The notes: generated by a model from the sequence alone, not told the origin. A stretch of DNA of 64,000 nucleotides from Furcasterigmium furcatum (GCA_001599815.1 BCIA01000002.1:6793626-6857625), one strand, 5' to 3'; numbered from the stretch's first letter, positions 1 to 10,436 are shown. Translations and numbers: made by a program.

Positions 1-362
1 GTGGCCGGGTCGTTCCGGAACCAGGCAATGACTGGCTGCGCAATCTCAAGATCCATCCGGCGCAGCCACATGCGGGTTTCCGCTCTCTCGAGCGGCGTTT
101 TCCCAAAAAGAGACTTTCCTCCGTCGGCGATCTCGTCCAGATACTCGCAGATTGCCGTGACCTCGGTGATGATGGTGTCTCCTACGCGAAGAGCGGGCAC
201 CTCACCCCGTATGTTGACCTCCGTGCGGTACGCCAATCTGCGATTCTGGAGGGACATGATGTCGATGTGTTCGACATCAAATTCCAGGCCTCCGCGTTCC
301 AGGGCGAACAGTCGTACCACGAAGGGGTTGGGCGCTTGAGCGTCGTACAGTTTGAGGCTCAT
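1..362 (-). CDS. Glutathione S-transferase, N-terminal part (truncated by window edge)
   Basis: The minus strand encodes about 120 residues from an ATG at 362 to the window edge, so the C-terminal helical domain is missing. The visible part reads as a GST thioredoxin fold: a short beta strand starting SLKLYDA, then NPFVVRLFALE in the first helix. The glutathione-binding turn GEVPALRVGDTIITEVTAI (about residues 57-75) contains the cis-proline after V and a TEV/TAI version of the E-S signature. The C-terminal helices begin at PLERAETRMWLRRMD. GSTs of this kind conjugate glutathione to electrophiles or act as isomerases in the cytosol. The first helix starts with N-P where theta/omega GSTs have the catalytic Ser or Cys region; I cannot assign a class. 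The next gene is on the other strand, so there is no sign of co-transcription. Confidence 0.85.
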   Translation of the reverse strand, partial: MSLKLYDAQAPNPFVVRLFALERGGLEFDVEHIDIMSLQNRRLAYRTEVNIRGEVPALRVGDTIITEVTAICEYLDEIADGGKSLFGKTPLERAETRMWLRRMDLEIAQPVIAWFRNDPA

Positions 363-1231
363 GTTGACTGAGGGGTGGGAATTGATCAATAAACGAGGAG
401 GAGTTGCGTAAGTGAGACAGCGCAAGAACAGGATTTGCAGTAGTTCTTATACCGAGTCGGTTGTCCGGTGTTAGGACCCAGATGAACACCGACTAAGTCC
501 GGATCACCACACACGTGGGGCTTGGAGGCCGGAAAGAGCAGGTCGGGACCGACTGATGTTGTCTTTGGGTGTTGCTGGTAGTCATTTCAGTCCGTGGGTG
601 ATGGGTTAATTAGGCGGCAAGAGCCTCCTCTTGTATATCTTGACCCTTATGATGCTGGTCGCGCTCGACTTACGAACAAACACTCTGCTGACGCTGGATC
701 AGATGATTCCAATACGGCAGGGTGTTGCGCAGCGCTGCAGTTGATGCTCGAATTCCTGGGTCCAGATTTCCCCTTGCACTAGCATGTGCCTATAAAGTCT
801 CAGTCTTGATAATTTTCTGCTTACACTAACTCATAATCTTTCATACTTAGGCAGGCCGTCCAGCGGGGAAGAACTTGCACCATCGTCTATCCGTCGAGAA
901 TCAAGATGACAGACAGCCTATCGGCGTCCTCAGCTAGATCGAGCTTAAATGTCGCCCAGTATTTTAACTCGCGTAAAACCGTTTAACACGCGTAAAATAA
1001 GGCCAAGCTAGCGAATGTGAAGCCGCCACCAGACGTATGTGGATGACGTCGGGTCCGATGATCAGCTTGCTGCGGCCCATCGATACGCGTATACCAAGCA
1101 TCATCAAAGTCCGAGGTCACGACAATGAGGAAGGAACCTGTCAGACGCGCTTTCTAGTCAAAAGAGGGCTCCCAGGTCAATCTTGCGGAAAAGATGAGTC
1201 CAACCACTTCATTCCACCAACATCGATCATC
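363..1231. other. Intergenic region between divergent GST and acyltransferase genes
   Basis: About 870 bp with no supported gene. It must hold the promoters of both flanking genes. The short open frames here have no recognisable protein features. A longer in-frame start for the acyltransferase exists at 1037, but its N-terminal 65 residues look like translated leader. Confidence 0.6.
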
Positions 1232-2671
1232 ATGGCTTCTGCACCGCAGCACACCGTCTCGGGCTATGGCGAGATCCCTACCCTGCTGCCGCTCGAGACC
1301 ATCGGGCCCAAGATGTACGTCCGGCCGTTTCTCCTCTTCCAACTCCAAGAGGACTACGACATCGACCACCTGACGCGCCTGCTTGACGGCGCGTATACGG
1401 CGACCAAGAAGCGCATCCCGGTCCTTGACTGCAAGGTCGTTCCCGACCCCGACGCCGATCAGAAAGGCATCGCGAAGCTCGAGAGACTCGCCGAGGAAGA
1501 GATACCGCAAGTTGTCTTCAAGGACCTCCGCTCGAAAGACGGCTTCAGCTTCACCTATGGCGAGCTCAAAGGAAACGACTTCCCACCAGCGGCCTTTGAT
1601 GGCGAACTGCTGTCACCGATGCCGCCAGCTCCAGCCCCCGGGCAGGTGGTCCCCGTCGCTGCTCTGCAGATCAACTTCATACAAGGCGGCATGGTGCTCT
1701 GTCTTGCCCTGCATCATGTACCCGGCGATGCGCGCACCTTTCTCGAGTGGACCAAGATCTTTGCGGAAGAGTGTCAGCGTGCCCAGGGAATCGAGCTGCC
1801 CGAGGACGCGGGCTTCGACGCCGCGATGCTCGAAGACCGCGAACGTCTCCGCCTGAGGGTGCCGAGCGACCACGGCGGCGGCGCTCTTGCAGACCATCCA
1901 GAATACATGGTCCTCCCATTCGTCCCCGAGGGCAACGGGGGTTCGGGTCTGATCCCCGAGGCCTGTTTCGGCCGCATCTTCTACTTCTCCCCCGAGTCCC
2001 TCAAGACCCTCAAGGCAGACGCGGCACCCAGCAACGCGGCACACCCGCCGGACGACGTCCCCTGGATCTCAACCATGGACGCCCTCATGGCGCTCATCTG
2101 GCGCACCTTCGTCAGGGCGCACAACTCCCTCGACAGCCTCGAGGGTGACCCGATCTCGCGCATGTCCTTCGGCATCGACAACCGCAAGCGCACCGCCCTC
2201 GACCCGCCGCTCCACCCCCGCGCGCTGGGCAACTTCTTCAGCGTCACTGACGCGGGCCTGCCAGCGCGCGAGGTCCTCACGACGGCGAGCGTGGCGGACC
2301 TCGCGGCGCCGATCCGGCGCGGCCTCCAGAGGAAGGACGGGAAGCACTACGACAGCCTCGTGGCGGTGATCCGCGGGCTCGACCACGTCGAGAAGCTCGT
2401 GCTGTCGCTCATCACCTCGCTCGCGTGCTCGGCCATGGCGACGAGCTGGGTTGATCTGGAGTACTACGACGTCGCCTGGGGGCCGTTGCTCGGGGACCGC
2501 ATCGAGGCTGTGCGGCCGGCGCGCGGCGGCATCATGAACACCATCATGCCGCGGCTGCCGGATGGGGGGATCGAGGTGTTGATGACGATGGAACCCGAGG
2601 CCCATGAAGCGGTGCTGCGGGATCCGGTGTGGACAAAGTACGCAAAGCTTCGGGGAGAGCTGGACACGTGA
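1232..2671 (+). CDS. BAHD-like / trichothecene 3-O-acetyltransferase-like acyltransferase
   Basis: Single-exon gene, 479 aa from ATG 1232. This start was chosen because an in-frame ATG at 1037 would add a low-complexity leader and MASAPQHTVSGYGEIPTLLP is a normal start for the family. The protein shows the two-lobed CoA-dependent transferase pattern: an N-terminal motif with LPLETIGPKMYVRPFLLF, the catalytic HHxxxDA motif as LHHVPGDA (His162 and Asp166), and a C-terminal lobe with SFGIDNRKR and VAWGPLLGD near the usual DFGWG-like site. Such enzymes move an acyl group from acyl-CoA to a hydroxyl or amine of a small molecule in the cytosol. The substrate is unknown. Family members occur both in secondary-metabolite clusters and as lone detoxification genes; no polyketide synthase or terpene synthase is nearby. 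Confidence 0.85.
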   Translation: MASAPQHTVSGYGEIPTLLPLETIGPKMYVRPFLLFQLQEDYDIDHLTRLLDGAYTATKKRIPVLDCKVVPDPDADQKGIAKLERLAEEEIPQVVFKDLRSKDGFSFTYGELKGNDFPPAAFDGELLSPMPPAPAPGQVVPVAALQINFIQGGMVLCLALHHVPGDARTFLEWTKIFAEECQRAQGIELPEDAGFDAAMLEDRERLRLRVPSDHGGGALADHPEYMVLPFVPEGNGGSGLIPEACFGRIFYFSPESLKTLKADAAPSNAAHPPDDVPWISTMDALMALIWRTFVRAHNSLDSLEGDPISRMSFGIDNRKRTALDPPLHPRALGNFFSVTDAGLPAREVLTTASVADLAAPIRRGLQRKDGKHYDSLVAVIRGLDHVEKLVLSLITSLACSAMATSWVDLEYYDVAWGPLLGDRIEAVRPARGGIMNTIMPRLPDGGIEVLMTMEPEAHEAVLRDPVWTKYAKLRGELDT

Positions 2672-3973
2672 TGGGGAGAGGATGCTCCGAACTGAGTCAA
2701 GGGGGCGCCACATGGTGAATCCCGACGACGGGGGGACGAGCCTCGACGCGTGGGGGTTAAGACAGAATGGTTTTCGGACAATGAAAAGAAAGTAAGATCA
2801 TTATTGTTGTTTCTCCTCATTTGATGTCTATGTTCATGCCATGCAATGATTTCTCCCGAAGAAGGTCACGGCATGCCACGCTCGACATGTGCCAGCAACG
2901 CGTGGCACCCATCCCTTGCAGCTAAAACCTGGGTCTTGTTCGTCAAGTCGGCATTGCCGGGTCAGCTCGTGGACGTGTCTTTCGGATTTGGGATAGCTAT
3001 GTTTTCTTCTTCTGAGAGGCGCTTCGATGATTGTTGAGGATGGCGTTTGAACTCTGAAATTCGACGCTGAAGCTGGTGATATTTGTTCGATGTCGATTTG
3101 CCCACCTTGTGCGAATGAGCATAATGCTGGCCTACAAGGTGTCACGGAAAGGGCGAGGCGAGCTCTGAAATGTTCGAGTCTTAGCATCCGACATTTTGCC
3201 CCAGGGTTGCGTCAGGAGGAAGCTCGTGGCCTGAACTAGCCGACGATGCCGACGAGGGATGCAGACGGACTATTATACGTGTATGCGGGTTGAGGGACAG
3301 GCGGGCTCCGGTGTAAGTAGTGAGAGAGTCAGTCGCGGGACGGGGCGGCTGGTTTGTGGGATTCAGGTCTCAACCTTGGCGCAGTGCGTTTATCACTCCC
3401 TTCGCACGGCCCAGCGCCTGTGGTCCAGCCATCAGCCATCCCTGAGGGGCGTTTCGACCCTTGCAAGACGGCCGGGGGTGCTGGACGGCCCGTCACCCCC
3501 GGCGGCACACCGGTTCACTGCATATGTCAAGGACATCAAGACAGTGTGAGCGCGCCAGTCGTACGGCATTTGATTAAATGCAGGCTGACGACCTTGGCCT
3601 ATGAGGGATTTGCCTAAATTCGTACACTACGTCCGTAACTGAAGTCAACAACGCTGGCCGTCGCTGCCACTGGGGTTGAAGGTCCTCGCGTCCGCGGAAA
3701 GATCTGTACCTGCCCATATTGACAATAAATTAATATGTCGCCAGCTGAATTATGGAACCAGCTGAAGTATTGAACCAGCCACAGCTGAATTATGGGGAGA
3801 TTGGGAGCGAGTACGTGCGCTGAACGCTGGCAGACCGACTCTAAAAACAGGAACTCCCCCCCAAACTGCAGTGCCCGTATGAATTGTACAATTCAGGTGA
3901 CGTCTTTCAATACTCGGTCAGAGGTGCTGTCTTGATTCATGCGTTTGTTTTCTCCTTGTAGAGAGCTTTCGTC
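2672..3973. other. Intergenic region, 1.3 kb
   Basis: No supported gene. Small open frames lack homology-like features. The distal part carries three copies of a 14-bp motif (described separately) and presumably the promoter of the glycosyltransferase gene. Confidence 0.6.
3742..3795. repeat. Three near-identical copies of a CAGCTGAATTATGG motif
   Basis: CAGCTGAATTATGG occurs at 3742-3755 and again exactly at 3782-3795. A diverged copy, CAGCTGAAGTATTG, lies between them at 3759-3772. Each copy begins with the palindrome CAGCTG (an E-box type site). They sit about 180-230 bp upstream of the glycosyltransferase ATG and could be binding sites for a bHLH-type or other dimeric regulator. Confidence 0.6.
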
Positions 3974-5605
3974 ATGGATCTCTCCGATATGCCTCCACCA
4001 TCACCATCCTCGTCTCTCGACAGCCTCGACACCGGCATCAACGCTGCAAAACTGGAAGCAGCCAACCGCTATGTCCGCTGGAACTTATTATTCCTCCTGG
4101 TAATCTTCGCCTTTCTTCTATTCCCGATATGGATGCCTCTCGTTCCCTATGTCAACCAAGCAACCAACGTCGTCATCATCATCCTCATCGGTCTTTTCCA
4201 ACTCATCTGGCTGATAGCCACCATCTGCGCCATTCGCCGAACACTAGCCATCAACAGCCGAAACAAGCTCAAGGCCACAAAATTCCAAGATGCCGAGTCA
4301 GCTGACGCCACGGCCAACGACTACTCAACCATCCGTCATGTAGTCGCCATGACCTTGTACAAGGAACCCATGAGCGTACTGCAAACCACCTTGGACTCTC
4401 TCGTGCAGCAAAAGGATGCCAAATCCCGCCTCTCCGTCATCATCGGAATGGAATGCCGCACACCCGACAAAGAAGCCAAGCGCGATCAAGTCTACTCAAA
4501 GTACGAGAGCAAATTCCTCCGTCTCATTGTCACCTTCCACCCCTCGGGCATTCCGGGCGAAATCCCCGGCAAGTGCTCCAACATGAACTACGCCTGTCGC
4601 CAGGGCCTACTCATCCTCCGTCAGGATGTCGAATACGACTATGAGAAGTACGAACACATCTTCACCAACTGCGACTGCGACGCCGTCTTCGATCCCGAAT
4701 ACATGATGGAGTTGGAAACCGAGTACAGCAAGCTCGATTCCGCCGACCGCCATTCCTCCATCTGGCAATCCATCATCATCTACAAGCGCGACTCCATGCC
4801 CTTCTTCGTCGACATCACCGGCGTTCTGCGTACCTTCTTCTTCATGGGTGTTTTGATTCCCTGGAACATCAACCCCATGTCTCATTACTCTCTCAGCGTC
4901 AAGCTGTTGGAGGAGGGCGCCTTCACTCACCCGGCCTATCAAATGGAGGATATCATTGCCTTGATTCGCTACACCATCATCACCCGACGAGAAATCCGCA
5001 TCCGGCCCCTGAATCTCATTTCCATCAACGGTCCGACCTCCGGCGCCAACTACGCAGACGAAATCCGCGAATGGGCCCTTCAGGTTCGCCGATGGACCAT
5101 TGGCGCTGGCGAAGTCTTCCACTACTTCATCGTCAAGACCTACCGAATGCCTTCGCTCTACCTGTCCATCAGCTGGGCCACCCGCTTCTTCATCTACTAC
5201 GGCCTCGTTCTCTGCGCCAGCGCCATCTTCTCCGTGCTTTCCCCCATAGTCGTTCAGCTCATCAACATGGCTGCCCCCGAACACGATCGACTCTTCATCG
5301 GCGATTCTCTTTTTCAAAAGATCTGCTTCGTCTTCTTGGGAACGCAATACGCGTTCTTGCTCATCGTCACCATCCTCGTCCGGTGGAACTTACCCGTGCC
5401 CGGCGATGGCAACAGCAACTACAACAAGGGTCTTCGGGGGGTTACAAGAGGCCTGTTGCATTGGGTCTTGATGTTGCCGACCATTCTCGCCTACAGCTTT
5501 GTAGAGCTCTACTCCTTCTTCGAACTGGCGTTTAGGGGAAAGAATGTTTGCAAGCATAATGCTGCTAGCAAGAACAATCTCGTCCTTATAAAAGGTGCCG
5601 GTTGA
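3974..5605 (+). CDS. Membrane glycosyltransferase, family 2 (processive type)
   Basis: Intronless, 543 aa. Two membrane segments (about 37-58 and 64-86) precede a cytosolic GT2 domain. The domain opens with HVVAMTLYKEP (about 122-132), has the nucleotide-sugar binding D-x-D as DCD (234-236) within TNCDCDAVFDPEY, an acidic ED (325-326), and the QxxRW motif of processive synthases as QVRRW (370-374). Three to four further membrane spans follow (about 400-430, 450-470, 492-515). This is the plan of cellulose, hyaluronan and chitin synthase-like enzymes, which polymerise a sugar from a UDP- or GDP-donor and move the chain across the membrane. It lacks the extra domains of classical fungal chitin synthases, so the product is not known. 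It converges on the Zn2Cys6 gene downstream, with only 130 bp between the stop codons. Confidence 0.85.
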   Translation: MDLSDMPPPSPSSSLDSLDTGINAAKLEAANRYVRWNLLFLLVIFAFLLFPIWMPLVPYVNQATNVVIIILIGLFQLIWLIATICAIRRTLAINSRNKLKATKFQDAESADATANDYSTIRHVVAMTLYKEPMSVLQTTLDSLVQQKDAKSRLSVIIGMECRTPDKEAKRDQVYSKYESKFLRLIVTFHPSGIPGEIPGKCSNMNYACRQGLLILRQDVEYDYEKYEHIFTNCDCDAVFDPEYMMELETEYSKLDSADRHSSIWQSIIIYKRDSMPFFVDITGVLRTFFFMGVLIPWNINPMSHYSLSVKLLEEGAFTHPAYQMEDIIALIRYTIITRREIRIRPLNLISINGPTSGANYADEIREWALQVRRWTIGAGEVFHYFIVKTYRMPSLYLSISWATRFFIYYGLVLCASAIFSVLSPIVVQLINMAAPEHDRLFIGDSLFQKICFVFLGTQYAFLLIVTILVRWNLPVPGDGNSNYNKGLRGVTRGLLHWVLMLPTILAYSFVELYSFFELAFRGKNVCKHNAASKNNLVLIKGAG

Positions 5606-5735
5606 TATAGAATTATAGATAGATAAATCTCATTACGTCTTTACCATTAATTATCGGCGATAAGAGTCCTCCGGGGCACGTTTTGTCGAGGCCGATCGGG
5701 CATATTCGTGGAGTGGCTCAGTACTTGTTTCATTC

Positions 5736-8099
5736 TCAGAAGACGCCCCAGATGGGATAGATATCCGCTGGTGTCCTACCCCCAGCATGTAGTTCCCCCG
5801 GAGTCGGGGTACCCCTGGCCACTGCCGGCCTCGGGGAGACATGCTTCCCGGTCCAGGGCAGACTCAACCCATCATGACGGGCAGCCGGTGCGGCATAACC
5901 GTCGCCGAACCAGGCCGCTCGGCATCTATACGCGCTGCCCTTGCCGAGGATCTCCTCCTCGAGCTCGACGAAGCGGAGCCGAATGGCATGCTGCCACGCC
6001 CGGTCGGCCTCGCTCAGCCCGTTGCCGCGCCTGGCCGGCCGGAGCGAGAAGCTCCCAGTCGAAGCCGTAGACTGAGTCAAGGACGCCGTCCCCGGCGGAA
6101 CGGCCCTCGCCTCGCACGGCCAAGCGAGAAGTTGCCGCACGGCCGCAGCCGCCCTGGCCGCGACATTCCATCCCGGCGGGTACGCCTCGAGGATCTCCAC
6201 GCAGATGGCGATCTCCTCCTCCGCGAGCGCCGCGGTCTCATCGCCCGACTCGGGCGCGAGGGCCAGGTGCATGAATATCATGCACACGGAGAACGTGCGG
6301 CACAGGGTGACGTGGTTGAGGGGCAGCTGGCGCTGATGGAAGCGCACGGCGTTGGCCTGGACGTGCTTCTGCGCGAGCGAGAGGACCTCGGCGCGCGAGG
6401 CGAGCGAGGCGGCGGCGTTGAGGTGCGAGGGGTAGTGCAGCATGAGCAGCAGGTTGTAGTACCGCGCCGCGAGCCACGAGACGTGGATGTGGATCGAGAC
6501 GTCGTCGTCCGCGTCGGAGGACTTGAGGAGGCACCCGTTACTGTACCAGTTCTCGATGGCGATGCGGAGTCTTGTCGTCGTCGCGGCGAGGCCTTCCTGG
6601 GTCGGGCCGCGGAGGTGGAGTGTCTGGAGGATCCGATCCTCCAGGATGCGCAGCTCGATGATGTGCCGCGCGATCTGGAGCATCGAGCTGAGGGATGCGC
6701 GGTTGGGAGACGCGAACTCGTCCACCGTCAGGCAGGGGAAGGGGATGTCTATCAGGCTGCTGTCGTTGCTCCCGCCGCTGTTCACGATGAGGGTCGGAGG
6801 CATGCCGGTGGAGACGGCCACGGTGCGATCGAGGGCGAATATGCTCCAGAAGATGCGGTGGTTACGTTCGGCTTCGGCTGGGGTGTATCCATCGTCAGCT
6901 GTTTGGCGGCGCGAGAGGCCGAGTCGGATGGCTTGTCGAGAAAGGACATCGACAATGGGCCACGTCGTGAAGGTCTGCGCGTCGAAGAGGGAGTGGATGG
7001 CAAGAAGAAGCAGCACCTGTATGGAGTCGATGCTCTCGAGCAGGAGGCATTGCCAGAGGACCTCTTTGTAGTTGATGTCGAAGAGCGGCACGGAGCCGGG
7101 ACTGTCAGCGTCCGTTGGTGGGAGCCGGCCGGTCCGCTGAAGCGTCGTGTACCCAATGGCCATGACGAGGTAAAGAATGGTTGAGTCAACGTCGTCTTCA
7201 GGTGCCAGGAAGACGGCGTCGCCTTTGGATTCGAGACAATCGAGCACCTTAGTCTTGTCAACGAAGGGGTACGCCCGGTTCACGTCGCAGAAGTAAGCGT
7301 CCACGAACTTCTTCCCGTCACGGTACTGAGACGCCGGCGAGCGGCTTCGGAGGAAGATCTCAGTGGCCTGGACTGGAGATGAGGTTGCGCTGGCCGCCAT
7401 TGACAGCTGGACTGCCGCCGTCTGTTGCCTTTGTGCTGTTGATGATGAAGAGATGCCAGGCGCGGGATGAAGCTCCCCAGCCTCCCCTGCTGTGTAGTCA
7501 ACAGAGGCTTGCTCCTGGCCTTCACTGTCGACTCGATCCGTGTCGTAACTGTATCTCGTCGGTGGTCTCCGAGGTGTTGCAACATCTTGCATAGATTCGG
7601 CTTCCATCACTTCCTGATCATCTTCATGGTCGTCTGGGGCCGAGGTGGCTCGTGAAGGGGCGGTGTCGGGAGCCCTGCCGAAGATGGAATGAGTCTCAGC
7701 GGCGCATCCCGACGTAGTTCGCCTGTGTCTGGTGTCCATAGGGCAGTGAACGTCAGCACCTGTCGGCAGGTCCTGGATGTTCTCCCCTGCAGGAAGAAGG
7801 TTGCCTCGGGTGATAAGCTCCTCCATCCACGCCAGTCGAGCGCTCAGGTCCTCCCTTCGCCCGCCGTCGCTTCGGACATTGCTTCGCGATGGTCGAAGGG
7901 AGCAGCTCACATCTGCTCTGGCGCATCCGGTGCATTGGGGCAGCGTCCTGCTGCATTCCCGCTTGAGGCGACGGCAGCGGTCGCAAGCTGTTCTCCGCCT
8001 GGCTGCGTTGGGCTGAGGAGAGCGTCGGCTCCCGAGTGAGATATCCCCTGGTCCTGAATTCGAAAGTTTGATCCGAAACCTACTCATATGGGACTCCAT
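5736..8099 (-). CDS. Zn2Cys6 fungal transcription factor
   Basis: Single exon, 787 aa from ATG 8099. The open frame extends to 8297, but the first 66 residues of that version are leader-like. The zinc cluster is at residues 39-66 with spacing C-x2-C-x6-C-x6-C-x2-C-x6-C (ACDRCRRLKREC, then QCTGCARADVSC) and a basic stretch before it. A Ser/Thr/Gln-rich disordered stretch follows. Then comes the fungal-specific transcription factor domain, roughly residues 250-500, with FVDAYFCDVNRAYPFVDK, LLLLAIHSLFDAQTF and RIFWSIFALDRTVAVSTG. It should act in the nucleus as a DNA-binding regulator. It is adjacent to and on the same strand as the DAL5-type permease, which suggests it may be the pathway-specific regulator of the hydantoinase/permease island; that link is inference from position only. 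Confidence 0.92.
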   Translation of the reverse strand: MESHMSRFRIKLSNSGPGDISLGSRRSPQPNAARRRTACDRCRRLKRECSRTLPQCTGCARADVSCSLRPSRSNVRSDGGRREDLSARLAWMEELITRGNLLPAGENIQDLPTGADVHCPMDTRHRRTTSGCAAETHSIFGRAPDTAPSRATSAPDDHEDDQEVMEAESMQDVATPRRPPTRYSYDTDRVDSEGQEQASVDYTAGEAGELHPAPGISSSSTAQRQQTAAVQLSMAASATSSPVQATEIFLRSRSPASQYRDGKKFVDAYFCDVNRAYPFVDKTKVLDCLESKGDAVFLAPEDDVDSTILYLVMAIGYTTLQRTGRLPPTDADSPGSVPLFDINYKEVLWQCLLLESIDSIQVLLLLAIHSLFDAQTFTTWPIVDVLSRQAIRLGLSRRQTADDGYTPAEAERNHRIFWSIFALDRTVAVSTGMPPTLIVNSGGSNDSSLIDIPFPCLTVDEFASPNRASLSSMLQIARHIIELRILEDRILQTLHLRGPTQEGLAATTTRLRIAIENWYSNGCLLKSSDADDDVSIHIHVSWLAARYYNLLLMLHYPSHLNAAASLASRAEVLSLAQKHVQANAVRFHQRQLPLNHVTLCRTFSVCMIFMHLALAPESGDETAALAEEEIAICVEILEAYPPGWNVAARAAAAVRQLLAWPCEARAVPPGTASLTQSTASTGSFSLRPARRGNGLSEADRAWQHAIRLRFVELEEEILGKGSAYRCRAAWFGDGYAAPAARHDGLSLPWTGKHVSPRPAVARGTPTPGELHAGGRTPADIYPIWGVF

Positions 8100-8870
8100 C
8101 TGTGGTGCGAATTTGAGGAGTGGTTGGTGGTAGCTGGATGAGGTGGTGGTTGTTGGGGCCCGAGGCATCAGGTGGAGGTGGCTGGCACTGAGATAAAGAC
8201 TCATGAACCGTCTGGCCCGGCAGCACAGACACCGAGGTACAGACTTCCCGAGAGTAGCGGGCGATAAGAAACCCCACAGCATGCTCACACCCACCAAAGT
8301 ACCCAGCCGTACGGCACATCCATCGCGAGTAGCGCCGCTATAAGTGCGGGGAGACGGGGGCTAGATACGAATAGAGTCCGGAACTAGTTGACTCGGTGTC
8401 ATGGAGCGGACATTGACAGCTCCGAGTACCTATGAGCTAGGAGCGGTATCTCCCCTGAGGCGGGGGCCTTATAATTCACGAGACAGCCTCCATGGCCCGC
8501 TATCGTGGCCTACGACTCGTAGCCCTGAACTGCGAGGGACCGGGCTCTCTGTTACGGCAGGTTGTGCTGGCCTCTGGTTCAATGGCGGCTGAGCCAGATA
8601 CAAAGCTCACAATATCAGACGAGAGTGCACATGTATACACGCACTATACACTGATAATTTATTTAGTTCAATCATGGTTGTCTCGGTCATCTGCGCCGGA
8701 ACACTCCATAAGCTAACGACCGGAAGAGCCCGTTGAGGCGGTTAGAAATGGTGGCAACCCGATACAAAAATTGGCCTTGAAAACAAGCGCCAGGCAAGGC
8801 AGAGGGAGAGAAAGAGAGTACAACCGCAGCCCTAGAGTACCAGAGTCGAGCAGCACACAATAGTCCATGT
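8100..8870. other. Intergenic region upstream of the Zn2Cys6 gene
   Basis: About 770 bp between the permease stop (8871) and the regulator start (8099). No independent gene is supported. It should contain the regulator promoter and, if the longer start at 8297 is used, a short extra coding part. Confidence 0.5.
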
Positions 8871-10436
8871 CTACTGCTGGAAGCGTGCAACCGGCTTCCA
8901 GCGGCGATGGCAGAACCAGATGGCGTAAACAGACAGGATCTCGACCGCGAAGAACATGGCGGCCATCTCGTACCCGATTTTGAAGTGCGGAGCCTGGCCC
9001 GTGTCGTAAGTGAACAGGATGACCCAGGCGTTCATGGCGAAGCCGAACGTCTCGACAACGCCGATGACGACGAGCCGCTGCTCGGTGGAGAATGACAGGA
9101 TCTCGTTGAGCCACGAGAGGATCAGCGCAGAGGCCCCGGCCTGGCCGTAGGTGAGGATCCAGCCCGCCATCATGGACGTGTGGTTGTGCTCCGGGTAGAT
9201 GGACAGGATGATGCAGCCGACCAGCGAGATTGACGCCGCAAAGACGATCATGGGGTGCCGCTTGCCCATGCCGTCGCTGAACCACGCGTAGATGAGCGTC
9301 ATGACGGCCTGGAACCCGTTGCCGCCCGTCGGGATGATGTTGACCTCCTCGACGGTGTAGCGCCCGGTGGACTTGAGGTAGATGGCGAAGTAGTTGGTGA
9401 TGCGCGTGCCCAGGAGCTGGGCGGCGAAGATGACGCTGAAGAGGTACACGGGCCACGAGTTGAAGATGTCGCGGATGACGCCCCAGGTCAGCTTCTTGGG
9501 AGGCTTGCGGCCCACGCGCTCCATACGGGCGATGGCCATGGCCTTGTCCTCGGGAGTGAGCCATCGCGCCTTGCTGTTCGCCGGGCTGTCTGGTACCGCG
9601 AAGAAGCCGTACACGCACACAGGGATTCCGATGATGCCGTCGAAGATGAACAGCCACTGCCACGCCCGCAGGCCGTGCTTGCCGTCCATGCCGCTGTAGA
9701 GGGCCGCCTGGAGGTATCCCGAGAACATCTGCGAGACGAAGGCGCTGCAGATGAAGATGCACGCGCGCTTGCCGAGCTCCTGGGGCGTGTACCAGTTGCC
9801 CAGCAGCGTGAGGATGCCGGGGTACGCCGAGGCCTCGAGCATGCCGATGAAGAAGCGCAGGACGTACAGAGTCTCGACGTTCTTGGCGGCTGCCATGGCC
9901 ATGACGAGGAAGCCCCAGATGAGTTCGAGGCTGGGCAGCCAGATGGAGGGCCGGATACGCGTCATTATCAGCTGCGAGGGAAGGTTTCCGAGGACATAGC
10001 CGACGGTGAACATGGTCTGTAGAAGATTGTAGTCGTTGCCCTCCATGTTGAGGTCTTCCTTCATGCCGGAGACATAGGCGTTGACGACCTGCGAATCCCA
10101 AGTCAGCCGTGGGAGCTTTTGCTATGGGTACCTAGCCAGAGCGTCACTTACGTTGGTCTGATCAAGGTACTTGACAAAGTACGCAACGCAGACATAGGTC
10201 ATGATGAAAAAATCCGCCTTGTTGATGAAGGCGCGCTCCGCGGGCTCCTTGTCGAGAGAGTCCCAGATGATGCGCAGGATGCGGTTGCGGCGGGTGTCCC
10301 TGGCCGATACGGTGCGGCTGTCCCCCTCCATCGATCCAGACTCCTCGTCCAAAGGTTTCGGGACAACAGCCGTGGTATCGACAGGGGACGCCTTGTCTCC
10401 GGCTGAGGAGTCAGTGTTGGTCTTGTCGTCCGCCAT
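8871..10436 (-). CDS. DAL5-type MFS anion:cation symporter (allantoate/vitamin permease family)
   Basis: Two exons, 10152-10436 and 8871-10088, joined across a 63-bp intron (GTAAGT...GCAG) to give 500 aa. ATG 10436 was chosen; an in-frame ATG at 10475 adds 13 residues. A hydrophilic N-terminal tail of about 70 residues leads into 12 predicted membrane spans. Family hallmarks are KYLDQTNVVNAYVSGMKEDL at the first loop, SQLIMTRIRPSIWLPS, RFFIGMLEASAYPGI and the central loop WLTPEDKAMAIARMERVG. DAL5-family carriers import organic anions such as allantoate, ureidosuccinate, small peptides, nicotinate, pantothenate or biotin by proton symport at the plasma membrane. The start faces that of the 5-oxoprolinase/hydantoinase gene across a shared 806-bp control region with GATA motifs, so the likely cargo is a cyclic amide or its open-chain product. 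Confidence 0.9.

Noticed and set aside
1037..1231. 65-residue N-terminal extension of the acyltransferase
   Set aside because: It has no homology-like features, and the family normally begins close to the motif following ATG 1232.
5841..7184. 447-aa open frame on the plus strand
   Set aside because: It lies fully antisense to the Zn2Cys6 regulator, whose zinc cluster and middle homology domain are clear. Its sequence is low-complexity and shows no domain.
8100..8297. 66-residue N-terminal extension of the Zn2Cys6 regulator
   Set aside because: The extension is Cys/Leu/Ser/Thr-rich and unlike regulator N-termini; ATG 8099 places the zinc cluster near the start as usual.
8871..10101. 462-aa minus-strand frame overlapping the permease
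   Set aside because: Read in another phase (His/Arg/Pro-rich); the permease frame has 12 membrane spans and conserved motifs.
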